Source: Linnemannia elongata (lineage: Eukaryota > Mortierellomycota > Mortierellomycetes > Mortierellales > Mortierellaceae). Taken from it: 64,000 bases of DNA. The notes under the pieces were generated by a model. The model ran no database searches. It saw nothing but the letters and a program-made list of their open reading frames with translations, and had not been told where the DNA came from. A program made the translations under genes and the position numbers. Shown in pieces: positions 47,451 through 58,506 of the stretch. The stretch spans positions 2,356,001 through 2,420,000 of the forward strand of contig JAXBDG010000006.1 in assembly GCA_036320915.1 (NCBI GenBank), given 5' to 3'. Every line of letters starts with the position of its first letter. The stretch's first letter is position 1.

Positions 47451-49985
47451 CTACATAAAGAGAGACTCGGCTTGCGTGAGGCTGAGACGGTAGTTGGGGT
47501 CCAGCACCAACAATCCTTCGACAACCCGTCGCTCTTTCTCATCCCCAATATCCACCAGACGATCCTTCCACGCGTTAAAACGACCCGATGCTGCCTGCTC
47601 AGCCGCATCCTCAGTCCTGAACAACGGCTGGCCAGTCAGAATCTCAAATAGCACACATCCTGCAGCCCATGCATCCATCATCGTCGTCGACAACGTCGTA
47701 TCCAGGCGCTTCTCCCTGCGAGCATTCAACAATTCAGGTGCCAAGTTACGCTCTACAGCGCCGTTCTCCTGACCAATCTGCGAGCCCTGGCGAGGACCAA
47801 CAGCCTCGTTCAAGAATCTGGAGCCGCCGAACGACCACAAAACCCATTGGCCTTCCTCGTTCATCACAATCGAACCAGTGCAGATCGACAGATGGACGAC
47901 ATCCTTCTCGTGGCACCAGACCAATCCACTCAAAAGAGCCTTGGCAACAGCTCTCTGATCGTCACGGTTCAAAAGACGATGTTGGGCGGTCGACAACATA
48001 AAGTCAAGGGTCAATTCGTGGGCGTCCAGAACAAGGATATGGCGCCACTCCAGAGCGGCGGGGATAATCATGGTCTGGTGAAGCGAGATAATCTTGGCGG
48101 GGTTGACAATGTGGTTCAACATCGCGGCCTCTCTCTGCCACACAATCTCGTCACGCACCCACTTGAGGGTCACACTCTCAGCAGTATCGACGTTCTCGCC
48201 CAACTGGATGACCACCATCTTGGAGTTGACGGCAGTCTGGCCAAGGCGGTACTGCGAGAGAACAACAGCACCCAAAGGAGCAAAGGGCGACGATTGAGCG
48301 ACATCCCGACCATCATAACGAACAATTGGCACACGCAGAGTCAAGTTCTCAACGGGAGGTTCGGTCGAGACACTGTTCTGGCCACGAGGGGTGGTGTTGG
48401 CCTCGGACGCCAAAAGCGAGTGGGTGGACGCAAAGCGGGGTTGGTAAGTGTTCATGCTCTGGCTGTTCTTGGCCTGCATATCTCGCACCGCAAGATCCAG
48501 TCCCTCCTGCTCCTTGGCACGCGCCTTAATCTTCTTGTTCCGGCGGTGGAAGATGGCAAAGAGACCGACAATCAAGAGAATAGCTACTGCGCCAACAGCA
48601 ATACCGATGATGGCGATGGTCGAAAGGCCCTTGGAGGGCTCTTCGATTGGGCGGGGAGTGACGGGCGCCAATGTTGTGAACGCTCCTGTGCCCATCTGGG
48701 TAGAGGCGGTAGTGGCGTAGCCGCTCAAAAAAGAAAAGGCAGCGATGGTGATGTTTGTGAATCCAAAATCCCAGGTGTTGGTGGAGGCGTCGGAAAGTCC
48801 TCCGTAGACATAGGCATATCCTCCATTGCTCGACATGGTGGCGGCACCGTACATGCTCAATTTAGGAACATTGCCGTGGGTATCGCTGGGGACGGTACGC
48901 GTCGAAATAAGGTCGAGTGAGGTCAAGTTGGCAGCACCTGTATATGTGTCTTTGCCCTATTTGATCGAAGGAGGATTCTTCAAAGTCAGTGCGCAGACTC
49001 GATACAGCCTTTGATGACATTTTCGCTGTTGTTGAGATGATGGACATTGACAGCAATAATGATAAAACGTACACCACTGGTTCCGAAAAAGTAGCCGCTG
49101 CCGTTGCCCTGGGCGTGGGTCACTGTCGAAAAGTCGACCTTTTTTTCACCGTGGGATCCCAAGGCAATAACAGTCGATGTAGGGACGCCGAGAGTGAAGC
49201 GAGAAGCGGCGGTGTTTCCTGCGTTAGTGTAGATGACTAAAAAGTTGCCGCTTGGCTCGCGAAGAATCGTCTGGACGTCGGCTGTAGGAATATCGGCTGG
49301 GACAGAACTAACAACAACCAGGCGTGCAGTTGAAAAAAAAAGGGGAGGAGGGGGGGGGGGGGGGGGATGTTAATGGTTTTAGCGGGTCAATTGTTTATCA
49401 TGCTTCATGCTTCTTCTGTCTCACCAGATTCACTAAATTCACAAGATTGGCTCCGACACACGACTTGTCTGTTGAACAATAACGAGGATCCTAAAAATCA
49501 AGAATAGCAACCGAAACATACGCTTTGCTTGCGGCAGACACCCCCTTAGCATCGATGTCGAACTGGGTCCAATTGCCCTCGCTTAGTCCAAGCCATTGAA
49601 ACTGTCCAGGAATGGTGGTAGCCCAGGCAACCTGGGGTACTCCAGATCTGGCGGCGCTCCAAGTTGAGATGGGTGCCGAGGTGGCGAGGGCGGCGTTTTG
49701 GCTGTTCTCGATATAAATGTTCTCATTAAAGATGTAGAGGAACGACCCCGAGGCCTTATCGCCAGCACAGACCATGCGGCTGCTGGCGCGTGGCTGGGCA
49801 TGAAGAGGGGTTTGGCGGGCTGAGGGCGTGAAGGTGATGTTCTTGTTTGTGGAAAAGGTGTAAGATTGAAGGACGTAGGACGAGTTGGTGGCGGAGCCGT
49901 CGAACTGGAGTCCGACCAGAGTAGCTCCTTCCTCGCCCGTTGCAGCTATGCAGGGGTATCCTAGAGTAGGGATTGATTGTGCCAT
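47451..49985 (-). CDS. Single-pass membrane protein: beta-rich ectodomain, TM helix, cytosolic pseudokinase
   Basis: Three exons in phase: 49522-49985, 49073-49307 and 47451-48956, giving 734 residues. The first 330 residues are beta-rich with kelch-like repeats (GGYAYVYGG, GSGYFFGTSG) and N-glycosylation sequons (NSS, NIT, NWT, NLT). A transmembrane helix (TIAIIGIAVGAVAILLIVGL, about residues 350-372) is followed by HRRNKKIKARAK, so the C-terminus should be cytosolic. The last 270 residues have protein-kinase layout: a possible beta-3 Lys (SVTLKW), a helix-C Glu (WQREAAML) and APELL. The catalytic HRD reads HLS and DFG reads SFG, so both key Asp residues are missing: a pseudokinase. No signal peptide follows the ATG at 49985. 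A hydrophobic stretch upstream (50582-50650) begins with GTG, not ATG, so the N-terminus is uncertain. Confidence 0.75.
49350..49366 (-). repeat. Poly(G/C) tract of 17 in pseudokinase intron 1
   Basis: On the sense strand this is C17 followed by CT- and T-rich sequence, ending in the acceptor gttgttag at 49308. It forms part of a long polypyrimidine tract. Confidence 0.75.
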
Positions 49986-52270
49986 GTTGACCTTGGTTGT
50001 CTAGTAGTTGTTAGAGAAGTGTGGGAGTAAGGTATATGGTGAAGGCGTATAGTGGAGATGAAAATTAGGATAGAGGTGGAAGATGAGGAAGGGAGGGCGA
50101 GTGGTGGTGAGAAAAGTGAAGAGAGAAGAGAAGAAGAGAAGGGAAAAGAGAGAGTCGGAACACAAAAGGAGAAGGAGAAGAAGTAGAAGAAGGTGTGAGT
50201 GGCAGGGCATGGACTGCAAGTAGTAATTTGTAAACAAAAGTTTTTCGATACCACAACCACACTACAGAGTACAAATAAACGAGTGCAGTTGAAGTGCAAC
50301 AAAAGGGGACAATGGAGTACATGGAAGGCCGAGAAGGAAGGGAGAAAAAGAGAGATAGGAGTTATGTGTGTATGTGTGTATGTGTGGGCTGAGTCGTGGA
50401 TTGGAGCATGCCTCGTGTGAAGGAAGTGAGGGAGAAGAGAGGGTTGAATGGATGTCCGCTCGTCGTTGTTGTTGTTGGACGTTGCACTGCCGCGGATGAC
50501 AAGGGAAACAAAGGGTAGGAGGGAAAGATAAAGAGAGCAGGTGGCAGTAGCAATTGAAGGAGAGAAGTAGGAGAAGGATACGGCCATGGGGCAGTGACAA
50601 CCAGCTTGCAGGCCGCAAACAACAAACAGCAGCAGAAAGGGCACTCTCACTCCCCTTCTTTTTTTCTTTTTTTCCCTCTCGTTGTTTAAAATAACCAGAC
50701 CATGTCCTCCTTTCGCCCTGTCCCTCTATTTCTCCCTGACTTCAACGGAAGGGTCGTCCCTTCTCTGTTCCGCCATCCATTCCCTCCGTGTTGTGTCCTC
50801 CATTGTTGTTTTGCTGGTTTGTCGGTTGGTTGACAGTTTGACGGTGTTTGTGCCCGTTTAATATTTCAGGCACCTCCAGACAGTAGTGTTCCAGAAATAG
50901 AATCGAGACCTACAAAGATATTAACACGCTCGTCTGTTGGAAGGGCTGTTGTTGAGAGTGGCGTAGTTTGGAAAGGAGGGATGATGTCCTACCTAGTAGT
51001 AGTAGTAGTAGTTGTAGTTGTAGTTGTAGTGAATGCCGATGTCGCTGGTGTAGGTGTTCGTGTGGGATATTAAGATTAAGAAGTAAGGAGGTGATGGAAG
51101 AAGAGTGAGGATGGTGGCGAGAGTGTATGTATGTGTGTCTGTGTGTGTGTGTGAGAGAGGGGAGATGGGATTCCAGGTGTGGAAGGTCGGAAGGTGGGAT
51201 CGTGACGAAGGAAAAGGAGAGAGGGGCGAAGGGGGAGAGGATGGGGGTCGAATGTAATGGAAAGAGGATGAAGGAGAGGAGGAGGAGAGAGTGAGGAGGG
51301 ATCCAAAGAACCGAAAACAGCGAAGGGAGGGGGGAAAGTAAAAAAAAAAGGAGAAAGGGACAGGGGCAACCCAGCTGGAGTTGGAGGCAATTGGTAAAGA
51401 AAAGGGTACCGCAGTTTTACAGGGGTATGGCACGCAATTCTATTTAGCAGGTGGACAGGCGGGGAGAAGTGGGTGGAGGAGTGGACGGGGTGGATGATGT
51501 TCATCTGCAACCTCCAACGGACGAGAACAGGAGCAGGAACAGGACAAGGCACCTTTTTTTTCATTTTTCATTTGTGATCAAAGGTATTTTCACTCTGTTA
51601 GATGTTTTATGACTTGGTCGTGCTCTCAAATGTGAGTTCATCATCAAACACACCCCTGCCCTTCTCTCTCTTTCTCTCTTACTCTTACTCTCTCTCTCCC
51701 TCTCCCCTCCCTCTCTCTCTATCCGAGAGCCAGACTCGCCTCTAAGTTGAGCCATGCTCTCAACCAACACAAACCTTGCTGCTTTGTTGACAACATTATA
51801 CACTAAAACGCTGCTGCATCTTGCTTCTTTTTTCCTTCCCCATTGTTTGTCGTCAAAAACATATTCACATAGTATTTGCGTGCCAACTGCTCCTTGGTAA
51901 ACATCCTCGCCTACTTGGTTACCAAGGCATTGCACGTTTCATGATGTCGCTTCTTCTTTCTTTTACCAAATGGAATCCACGATCGAACTGTGACACATCG
52001 CCACTCTGCGCGTTGTGTGTGAAGAAGTGCACATGAAGAGGGTGGGGGGTTTTTTCCCATCTGCCCTTTCCTCTTGTCCCGTCCAGCAAAGTTCTAGCTC
52101 TCTTTGTTGTTTTCTTCCAAAGCGCCGCTATTCACGGTTCTATTTCTAAGCCAATCAATTTTTTTTTATTTCCTTGACTCTGTTGAGAGGAATGGCCTCA
52201 CCGTTGTTAGTTGCCAACCAGAAAACCAATTCATCCTCAACCAGTGGCCATTGTTATAACAAAACGTTAA

Positions 52271-52315
<45 letters not shown>

Positions 52316-53192
52316 TGCGAGAAATGGAGCCCCTTCCAGGTGATGTACTTTCTCCGAGAATCATTAGCAATTTGAGCGGGGTTCGAAAATAACCCATCAA
52401 CACATACTCCTTCTTCCATGCAGCCTAGCCCATTTCTTTATGTGTAATTTGTTGTTTGGATTATGGGCATTGGCAAGTGGGGTTATCTGCTCGGTTCACA
52501 TGAAGTCAACAACAACGCGTTGTATGAAAAAAGTGGCGATGAATACCTTGAAAAAACAACAATAACATTTTATTTCCCATCACCGCTGCAAGTACATACC
52601 TTTTCTTTTCTTATTTAGAAGTGTTCGGACCGTCGAGTGTACTCAACCTTTCAAGCGACAGGAGTGTGGCCTCCTCAAGTGACCGCATCTGCTTATGTTA
52701 CAGGTAAAATGTCCCTAATCCAGCATCCGTCATCGTCGACGGTTTGGCCACCGCAAAGGGGTTGGCTCTGACCTCGCTTTTCCTAAACTTACATCCTGTT
52801 GCTGTTGCCTTGTGGATTCCACCGAGAGGAGCTGGTCTAGTAGGTGGACTTTTTCATAAGCGCTTGATTAGACAAGCAGTCGAACTTCCCCTGTCTGCTC
52901 GATAACACTTGCAAATGAATCCGTCGCTGAAACGAGGGGGTAATTCCTTGCTTATATTTTGGTGGCGCATTGACCGATGTGGTTGATAACTGATCAACCC
53001 CTTTGGATAAGCAATCTCTTCTGATTCCCACACTCCTTTTCCACTTCTCCTTCCCCCCCTATCTTCCTCTTTTCTCTTATATCTTCATTTTCTCTTCTTC
53101 TTTCCTCGCTTCATTTTCCCTCCTCCTTCACCTCACCCCATACAAACTCTCAATAAATCAAGCCAACCAGCGCTGCCGCAACGACATCCAAA
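49986..53192. promoter_or_regulatory. Divergent intergenic region (3.2 kb) between pseudokinase and F-box genes
   Basis: Bases 50040-50180 and 50330-50580 are GA-rich on the plus strand (CT on the pseudokinase sense strand). GTA/GTT repeats lie at 50995-51030 and a GT/GA repeat at 51130-51160. Mixed CT tracts lie at 51650-51720, and an A tract of about 41 at 52272-52312. Bases 53035-53150 are CT-rich before the F-box start. Several open frames exist but are low-complexity; none is supported as a gene. Confidence 0.5.
52272..52312. repeat. Poly(A) tract, about 41 bases
   Basis: An uninterrupted A run in the intergenic region. It could be the tail of an old retroposed copy, but no target-site duplication or element body was identified. 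Confidence 0.75.
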
Positions 53193-55850
53193 ATGACAAA
53201 GACAACCATCAACAGCTTACCTCCAGAATGCATCGAGCACATCCTCTCCTACCTCCACACAAACCCACTCGCCCTTTCAAGTCTCCTCCGCACAAGCAAA
53301 CTCTTCTTCACCCTCGTCGTCCCAATCCTCTACTCTGACCCTTTTTCGCTCTGTCTGCCCCTGTGTACATCATCGTCCCAGGCCAAGCTGGCAAACGTCC
53401 TTCTTGATTCTGCCTTGGAGAATGGATTTTTTTCGGTTAAGGCCTTCTTGGATGCTACGAGGGGGCAGTGTGGGAGTTTGGATTGTCAGGGTCAATGTGA
53501 GCGGGGTGCTAGACTTCAGGCGTTCATGGACCAGGACCAAGATCAGAACCAGGAACAGTGGAAAACTATAGATGAAGAGCTGGAACTAGGACTACCATCA
53601 TCTCCCGCTGACGAGCTATCACCACAAATGATGCCAGGGAGGAGGAGGACCACGACGAGATATATCGACTACCTGACAAACTATGACGGACAAGACTGGA
53701 TCTCCTTTGCCACAACCTGTCTGTCCCGGAAAAGTCAACGCCATCTCAATATGAAACTCCTTATTTGGATGCAAATCAGGATTGTTGATCATACTGCCGA
53801 ACAACTGACGACGATGGTTCTTTCACCGGGGATTGTTCGAGATCTGATCCCGATGGCGCATCGATTACGGTCCTTGATTCGATTACAGCTTGAGAATCGG
53901 TTTGATAGTGATGAGTTGGGATATGTGAGCGCGTTTCTTTCTTCGCGGCAGCGTGATATCGGTGCAAGTGACCAGCAAGATCAAGATGAAGAGGATGACG
54001 AGGACGAGGGAAGAGGTGCAAGAGAGAATACTACCAGGAAACGACGGACCATGACCGTTCGAGGGATCCAAGAGTTCACATTACCGCTCGTCTTCCACTC
54101 CAGCTCTTCCTCTCACCATCAAGTCGCAAACAATGACCAACTCGCCCGCCAGATCCAAATCCAACAACTCGATATCCTCCATTCCCTCACAGAACTGGTC
54201 GTCCTAGATGCCAATCACTGTTCAAATTTCATGAAGATCGCTCACCAGATCCCTTGTCATTTGTTGAAGCGACTGGAGACGCTCAAGTTTGTCCGGGGGT
54301 CCCTCGAAGGGAATGCAGAATTGTTTCTAAGACGATGTCGCGCTTTGAGGTATTTGGATTTCGCCTCGTTTCATATGGATGTCTTTTCTTGGGCGGTCTT
54401 GGAGAAGCAGCAACAACTACAGCAACAACAGAAACCACAGAAACCACAGACACTATTACAGCCATCCACAACAACAGTAACAGTGACAGTAACAGCAACA
54501 TCCCCAACGACACCACAACCCTTCTCAGCAGACCTAGTTCAGCTTCGAAAGCTGCGCCTTGCAACCTCTCAATGGTACATCGGCCGATCTATGCAATCCA
54601 TCGCCTTTGCATTCAGCCATAGTCTAGAAGACCTCCTCCTCAACGTCTACGAGCACGAGCTCCTTCGAACCGTCCTTTGTGCCCACGCCGTCGTCCGACT
54701 CGAAGCCTCACAAACCCGCGACATACCCTTCCGGATCGACTCCTTTACCTTCGTCATGCCTCGACTTAAGAAGCTTCGCCTCCTAAGAGTTAATGAGAGT
54801 ATCGTGGTTGGACCTGCGACGTTTGAGGGGTGTCCACTCCTGGAGGATTTGTCGATAAGTGGGCGAGTTGGGTTTTTGGCGGGTTCAGCGAGGAGGTTTG
54901 AGATACTGAGGATCCCCTTGTTAAAGGCTCTGGAGTTTGGAACTGGCGTAGCGTCGGCATATCAAATTGGGTCTCTGCAGTACTCTCCGCTGCTGGAGAC
55001 ATTGGTCTTGGTCGATCCTCTCCCTGCAACCTTCCCACCACCACCATCTGGCGATGGCGAGGGCTTTTGCGATATATTCAGCTCTACGAAACGGCCACTT
55101 GGGTTCACTCTCTGCTGGACATGGAGACTACACCACCTGACAAAGATGCATCTCGCAGGCCTACCCGCCTTCCACTTCCGCTTCGAATGGATCCGACGTT
55201 GCCCTTCCCTGAAAACCCTCACCGTCGACGGCCTCTTACCCTCGACCTACCTCCACCACCCAGACCCAGCAGAGCCACAGGATCACTTCTCCCAAGGTCT
55301 TGAAGACTCCGTCTATGATGATAGTACCTGTGGAAAGTACCTTCACAACTGCGAACTCATCATCTACAGCCGAAATCGCCAACTCGATCGATCAGGATCC
55401 GCACTCGCAAGAGTCCTAGAAACTTATTGCCCGAATGTCACGCGTCTCAAGCTAACTGGACGCGCGAATCCTCATCCAGAAGAATACCCCGCCGCCGCCG
55501 CAACTACAACGGCTACAATGACAACAGGCCAGCAAGAGTCCTGGGAACACATCGATCTCGGAACCGCACTCCTCGCATCCAAGAACCTGCCAAACCTTAC
55601 TCTCTTGGTCTCCAGGATCGGGTCCGGACCATGCCTCCACACCCTGACTGAGCAGTACAATTTGGTCAGGGGTACGAATGTTGTTCAAAAGACTTCGTCT
55701 CCTGCTCGCCAAGGTCAGGCTGGTGTTGGTACCGTAGTTGCAGTATGGTGTCGGAATATTCCGTTCAAGGACCTTCAAATCGAACTCGAAGATCTTGGCG
55801 GTGGTGGATGTACTCGTTTCCGACAACATCGCGTCCCGGCAACTCCTTGA
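53193..55850 (+). CDS. F-box protein with leucine-rich-repeat-like body
   Basis: A single exon of 885 residues, the only intronless large gene here. The F-box is at the very N-terminus (INSLPPECIEHILSYL, then LALSSLLRTSKLFFTLVVPIL). The body has spaced Leu-rich segments (LTELVVLDANHCSNF, RALRYLDFASFH, LKKLRLLRVNES, CPLLEDLSISGR, SPLLETLVLVDPLP, CPSLKTLTVDGL, NLPNLTLLVSR) that fit an LRR solenoid. These are interrupted by Gln/Asp-rich loops and a Gln/Pro/Thr/Val repeat near residues 410-440. Such proteins bind Skp1 and bring substrates to SCF ubiquitin ligase. The substrate is unknown. Similar F-box/LRR genes are numerous in Mucoromycota. Confidence 0.85.
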   Translation: MTKTTINSLPPECIEHILSYLHTNPLALSSLLRTSKLFFTLVVPILYSDPFSLCLPLCTSSSQAKLANVLLDSALENGFFSVKAFLDATRGQCGSLDCQGQCERGARLQAFMDQDQDQNQEQWKTIDEELELGLPSSPADELSPQMMPGRRRTTTRYIDYLTNYDGQDWISFATTCLSRKSQRHLNMKLLIWMQIRIVDHTAEQLTTMVLSPGIVRDLIPMAHRLRSLIRLQLENRFDSDELGYVSAFLSSRQRDIGASDQQDQDEEDDEDEGRGARENTTRKRRTMTVRGIQEFTLPLVFHSSSSSHHQVANNDQLARQIQIQQLDILHSLTELVVLDANHCSNFMKIAHQIPCHLLKRLETLKFVRGSLEGNAELFLRRCRALRYLDFASFHMDVFSWAVLEKQQQLQQQQKPQKPQTLLQPSTTTVTVTVTATSPTTPQPFSADLVQLRKLRLATSQWYIGRSMQSIAFAFSHSLEDLLLNVYEHELLRTVLCAHAVVRLEASQTRDIPFRIDSFTFVMPRLKKLRLLRVNESIVVGPATFEGCPLLEDLSISGRVGFLAGSARRFEILRIPLLKALEFGTGVASAYQIGSLQYSPLLETLVLVDPLPATFPPPPSGDGEGFCDIFSSTKRPLGFTLCWTWRLHHLTKMHLAGLPAFHFRFEWIRRCPSLKTLTVDGLLPSTYLHHPDPAEPQDHFSQGLEDSVYDDSTCGKYLHNCELIIYSRNRQLDRSGSALARVLETYCPNVTRLKLTGRANPHPEEYPAAAATTTATMTTGQQESWEHIDLGTALLASKNLPNLTLLVSRIGSGPCLHTLTEQYNLVRGTNVVQKTSSPARQGQAGVGTVVAVWCRNIPFKDLQIELEDLGGGGCTRFRQHRVPATP

Positions 55851-56313
55851 TGATGAGACCTTGCCACTTCAATAAATAAAACGTTTTTCCTTCTTTTGGT
55901 TCTGCTCGTTGAGTGACACTTTGTGGCATGAAAAGGAAAAAAAAGAGTTCACACCCTCCCCTGTTTATGTTTGATTATTGTTATTCAAGAGAATGCAATA
56001 TTAATCAACAGCCATCTTTTCTATCTATTGTCTCATGTATTGTACTCGCAAAGTGGAAAGTAGGGTACCCATCTGGTGCAAAGGTGAGTATAAAAACAGG
56101 AAATGAACCCCCCTGACAAGAAAAAAATAAATAAACAAGAGCGCGACTGAAAAAGACGGCTTGCCGTCAAAAGAAACAAGACGCGTGCTTTCTGAACTTT
56201 ATTTAAGGACCATCGCGTTGCAATATTGGACTTGATTTGGCGGCGAAATTGAATCCAACGAAAGCGTGAAGTATTGACCTCTGCTTATGATGTACTTTGA
56301 GCATGCGAAAATA
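55851..56313. other. Convergent 3' spacer
   Basis: An aataaa-type signal (cttcaataaataaaacg) follows the F-box stop near 55866. The rest is AT-rich with no recognisable gene. Confidence 0.5.
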
Positions 56314-58116
56314 CTATGGGATGAGGTCTTCGATGTCTGCAGAGTCCTTTTCCAGTTGGCTGGTATCCTTCAATGGACTCACTTTACTTCCACTAGCCAC
56401 TGAAGAAGACGCCATGGACTCTGAGTCATCCTCCTCCTTGACCTCTACAGATCCGTCATCCTGAGCAAAGTACGGGCTCGTGTCATCCTCCACCACTTCA
56501 TTCTTGACCTTCATCTCGTCCGCCTCCTTCTTCTCCTTCTTCACAACCTCCTCGTCGTCAACTTCATTCTCAGTCTTGGCATGAACTGCATGAATTTCAA
56601 CCTCCCCAAACGCCTCCTCTCTCTCTGCTTTGATCATAGCCTCAAGCAGCATCTTCTTCTTTTGGGATTTGGTGATCCCAGTCGCAGAAGGACATCTTTC
56701 CTGAACAGGACAGGACGCACACACGGGTCCACGGGGCAAACACAAGACTTGTCCGAACCCAACCATAATGTGGTTGATCTCCCGCCAATGTTCCTTTGGA
56801 AGCCACGATTGCAATGCCTTATATATCACAAGAAGTGCATTAATTAGCACCTTTAATATTGCAATTGTACATTCAAAGCATTTGCAAATAGTACATGCAG
56901 TTCCGTTGACAAAGCTTACCTCGCGGGTTCCCTCAGGTCCGTCTTTCTCTGTCTTCACCCAACCAAGACGGTTTGCAATGCGGTGAACATGAACGTCAAC
57001 TCCGATGCCGAGGTTCCTATTACAGTGATAGAAAAGACGTTACATCCCGTCAGCGACCAAAGATTTCAATGCGATTGTATTGCAAGCCCAGAGTTCACAA
57101 TCGTCCATTGAAAGCGCGTCCTTACTTGTTCCAGGCACACTGCAGAGTCAAATATGCCTATTGTTCCAAACCAACGTGGGTAGTTAGCTTGCGTTCACAA
57201 ATCTTGCCCGAGCGAGAGAAGCCCAGTAAACAACTCTTTACCATTTTGGGTCCGACGCCTGGGAGGGCAATCAATGCCTCTGCAGTATCCGGGATGTCTC
57301 CTTTGTACTGGTCTCGACAGATTTCAGCTACCTGTTTTAAATAGACCGTTTTCTTGTTATGAAAACCGACTGCGCCAATAATCCTGTTCAGTTCCTCTGA
57401 GGGCACATCAAGAATCGACTGGATTGTCAGTCCACCCTTGAGCTCCTTCTGCAACCTCCGCACCGCAACCGATGTTACTGTATCCTTAGTCTGCGACGAC
57501 AGCATCAGAGCCACCAAAGTCTGATACCTGCTCACCTATCGATCCGAAAAAAAACAACGAAAAATAGAACGTCTTATTAGAGAAGACATCCTGGACAGAT
57601 CTGAATATCATAACACGAAATATGTGAAGGGGTAAGAATGCTTACCTCAGGGGGGATATGATCGCCAACTTCAGCAAGCCGCTCACACCCCATAGTATCA
57701 ACAGGCGCCGGATTCTGAAGTCGAAACTCTCTCAACCGATCCAATGTGATCTCCCACCCACCTGGCTCCTTTGTCGCAAACTTGCTCTTCTTCACACCAC
57801 CCCCTCCATTCGACGTCGACGCCGCCGAAGCGGTCGGAGGGGAGGCATTCAGGGCGCTACTATCCCGTTTCGCGGACGCCCGCTGTTTCTTGGCATCGGC
57901 AGCAAGTGCCTTGCGGTGCTCGTCCACTTCCAGTTTTAGACGCGCCAAGGTCTCTGCATCCGGCTCTCCGTCCTCGTTCTTCACTATCTTCCTCCGTGTG
58001 CCTCTTGCACTCGCGGTAGTTGTGTTAGTAGGGGTAGAGGCTGTAGTGGTTGTCGCCTGCTCCTGTTCGGCTTTTACGCGGAGACTGCTCAACCTTGAAC
58101 TAGATCGGGTCGCCAT
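56314..58116 (-). CDS. NTH1: Endonuclease III homologue (DNA glycosylase/AP lyase, Nth/Ntg)
   Basis: Five exons: 57646-58116, 57242-57535, 57126-57157, 56920-57016 and 56314-56817, giving 465 residues. The N-terminus is basic and disordered with an Arg/Lys-rich, nuclear-signal-like stretch. The HhH-GPD core has [11 protein letters not shown], the helix-hairpin-helix [11 protein letters not shown] (catalytic Lys) and [11 protein letters not shown] (catalytic Asp). The iron-sulfur cluster Cys pattern [17 protein letters not shown] is intact (C-x6-C-x2-C-x5-C). The C-terminal 120 residues are acidic and Lys/Glu-rich, an extension beyond the usual end. The enzyme removes oxidised pyrimidines in base excision repair. 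Exon 3 is only 32 bases. Confidence 0.95.
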
Positions 58117-58506
58117 TAGGACAATGGTCTATATGATGGAAAACAGTTGTGCAGTGGTGAGCTCATGAGCCGTTGGTGTCTTCTTTCTGGATTCCAGCAA
58201 AACTCTTCAGCAGGGAGAAAGTAAGGTATTTTTCGGACCTGATACAAAAAGTGGTTGCGGTGGCGGTGGTGCTGAAGATACTTGGTAGCTTGGCTTCCTG
58301 CTCGGTGTATTGCTGACACCAGTGTGTATGTCGGAAAATAGTGTGAAAACTGAAAAGTGCGCAAGACCCTATCGTCGGATTTCACTGGACTTTTATGTCC
58401 CATCTCCAAGGCAGTCACGTTTCGGCTTTTTTTGTACTTTATTTTCCTTTAGACCCAACAAGAAAGAAGTGTAGCCTGCTATGAGAGTCATTGTTGCTAT
58501 GCCGTT
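58117..58506. other. Spacer: NTH1 promoter and 3' region of UBLCP1
   Basis: Both flanking genes are on the minus strand. Nothing is recognised beyond ordinary AT-rich sequence. Confidence 0.5.

Noticed and set aside
47847..48920. 357-residue open frame antisense to the pseudokinase exon
   Set aside because: Shadow frame over a well-supported coding exon; no splice or promoter support.
50582..50650. Signal-peptide-like exon for the pseudokinase gene (RVPFLLLFVVCGLQAG)
   Set aside because: The frame begins with GTG, no ATG lies upstream in frame, and the sequence between it and 49985 looks like a promoter rather than an intron.
51561..51935. 124-residue open frame on the minus strand
   Set aside because: Its C-terminal half is Arg/Glu/Ser repeats from a CT tract; no introns, leader or recognisable family.
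52320..52395. GGGGTTCGAAAATAACCC, resembling a T-arm
   Set aside because: The loop and spacing are wrong and no D-arm, anticodon arm or acceptor stem pairs upstream.
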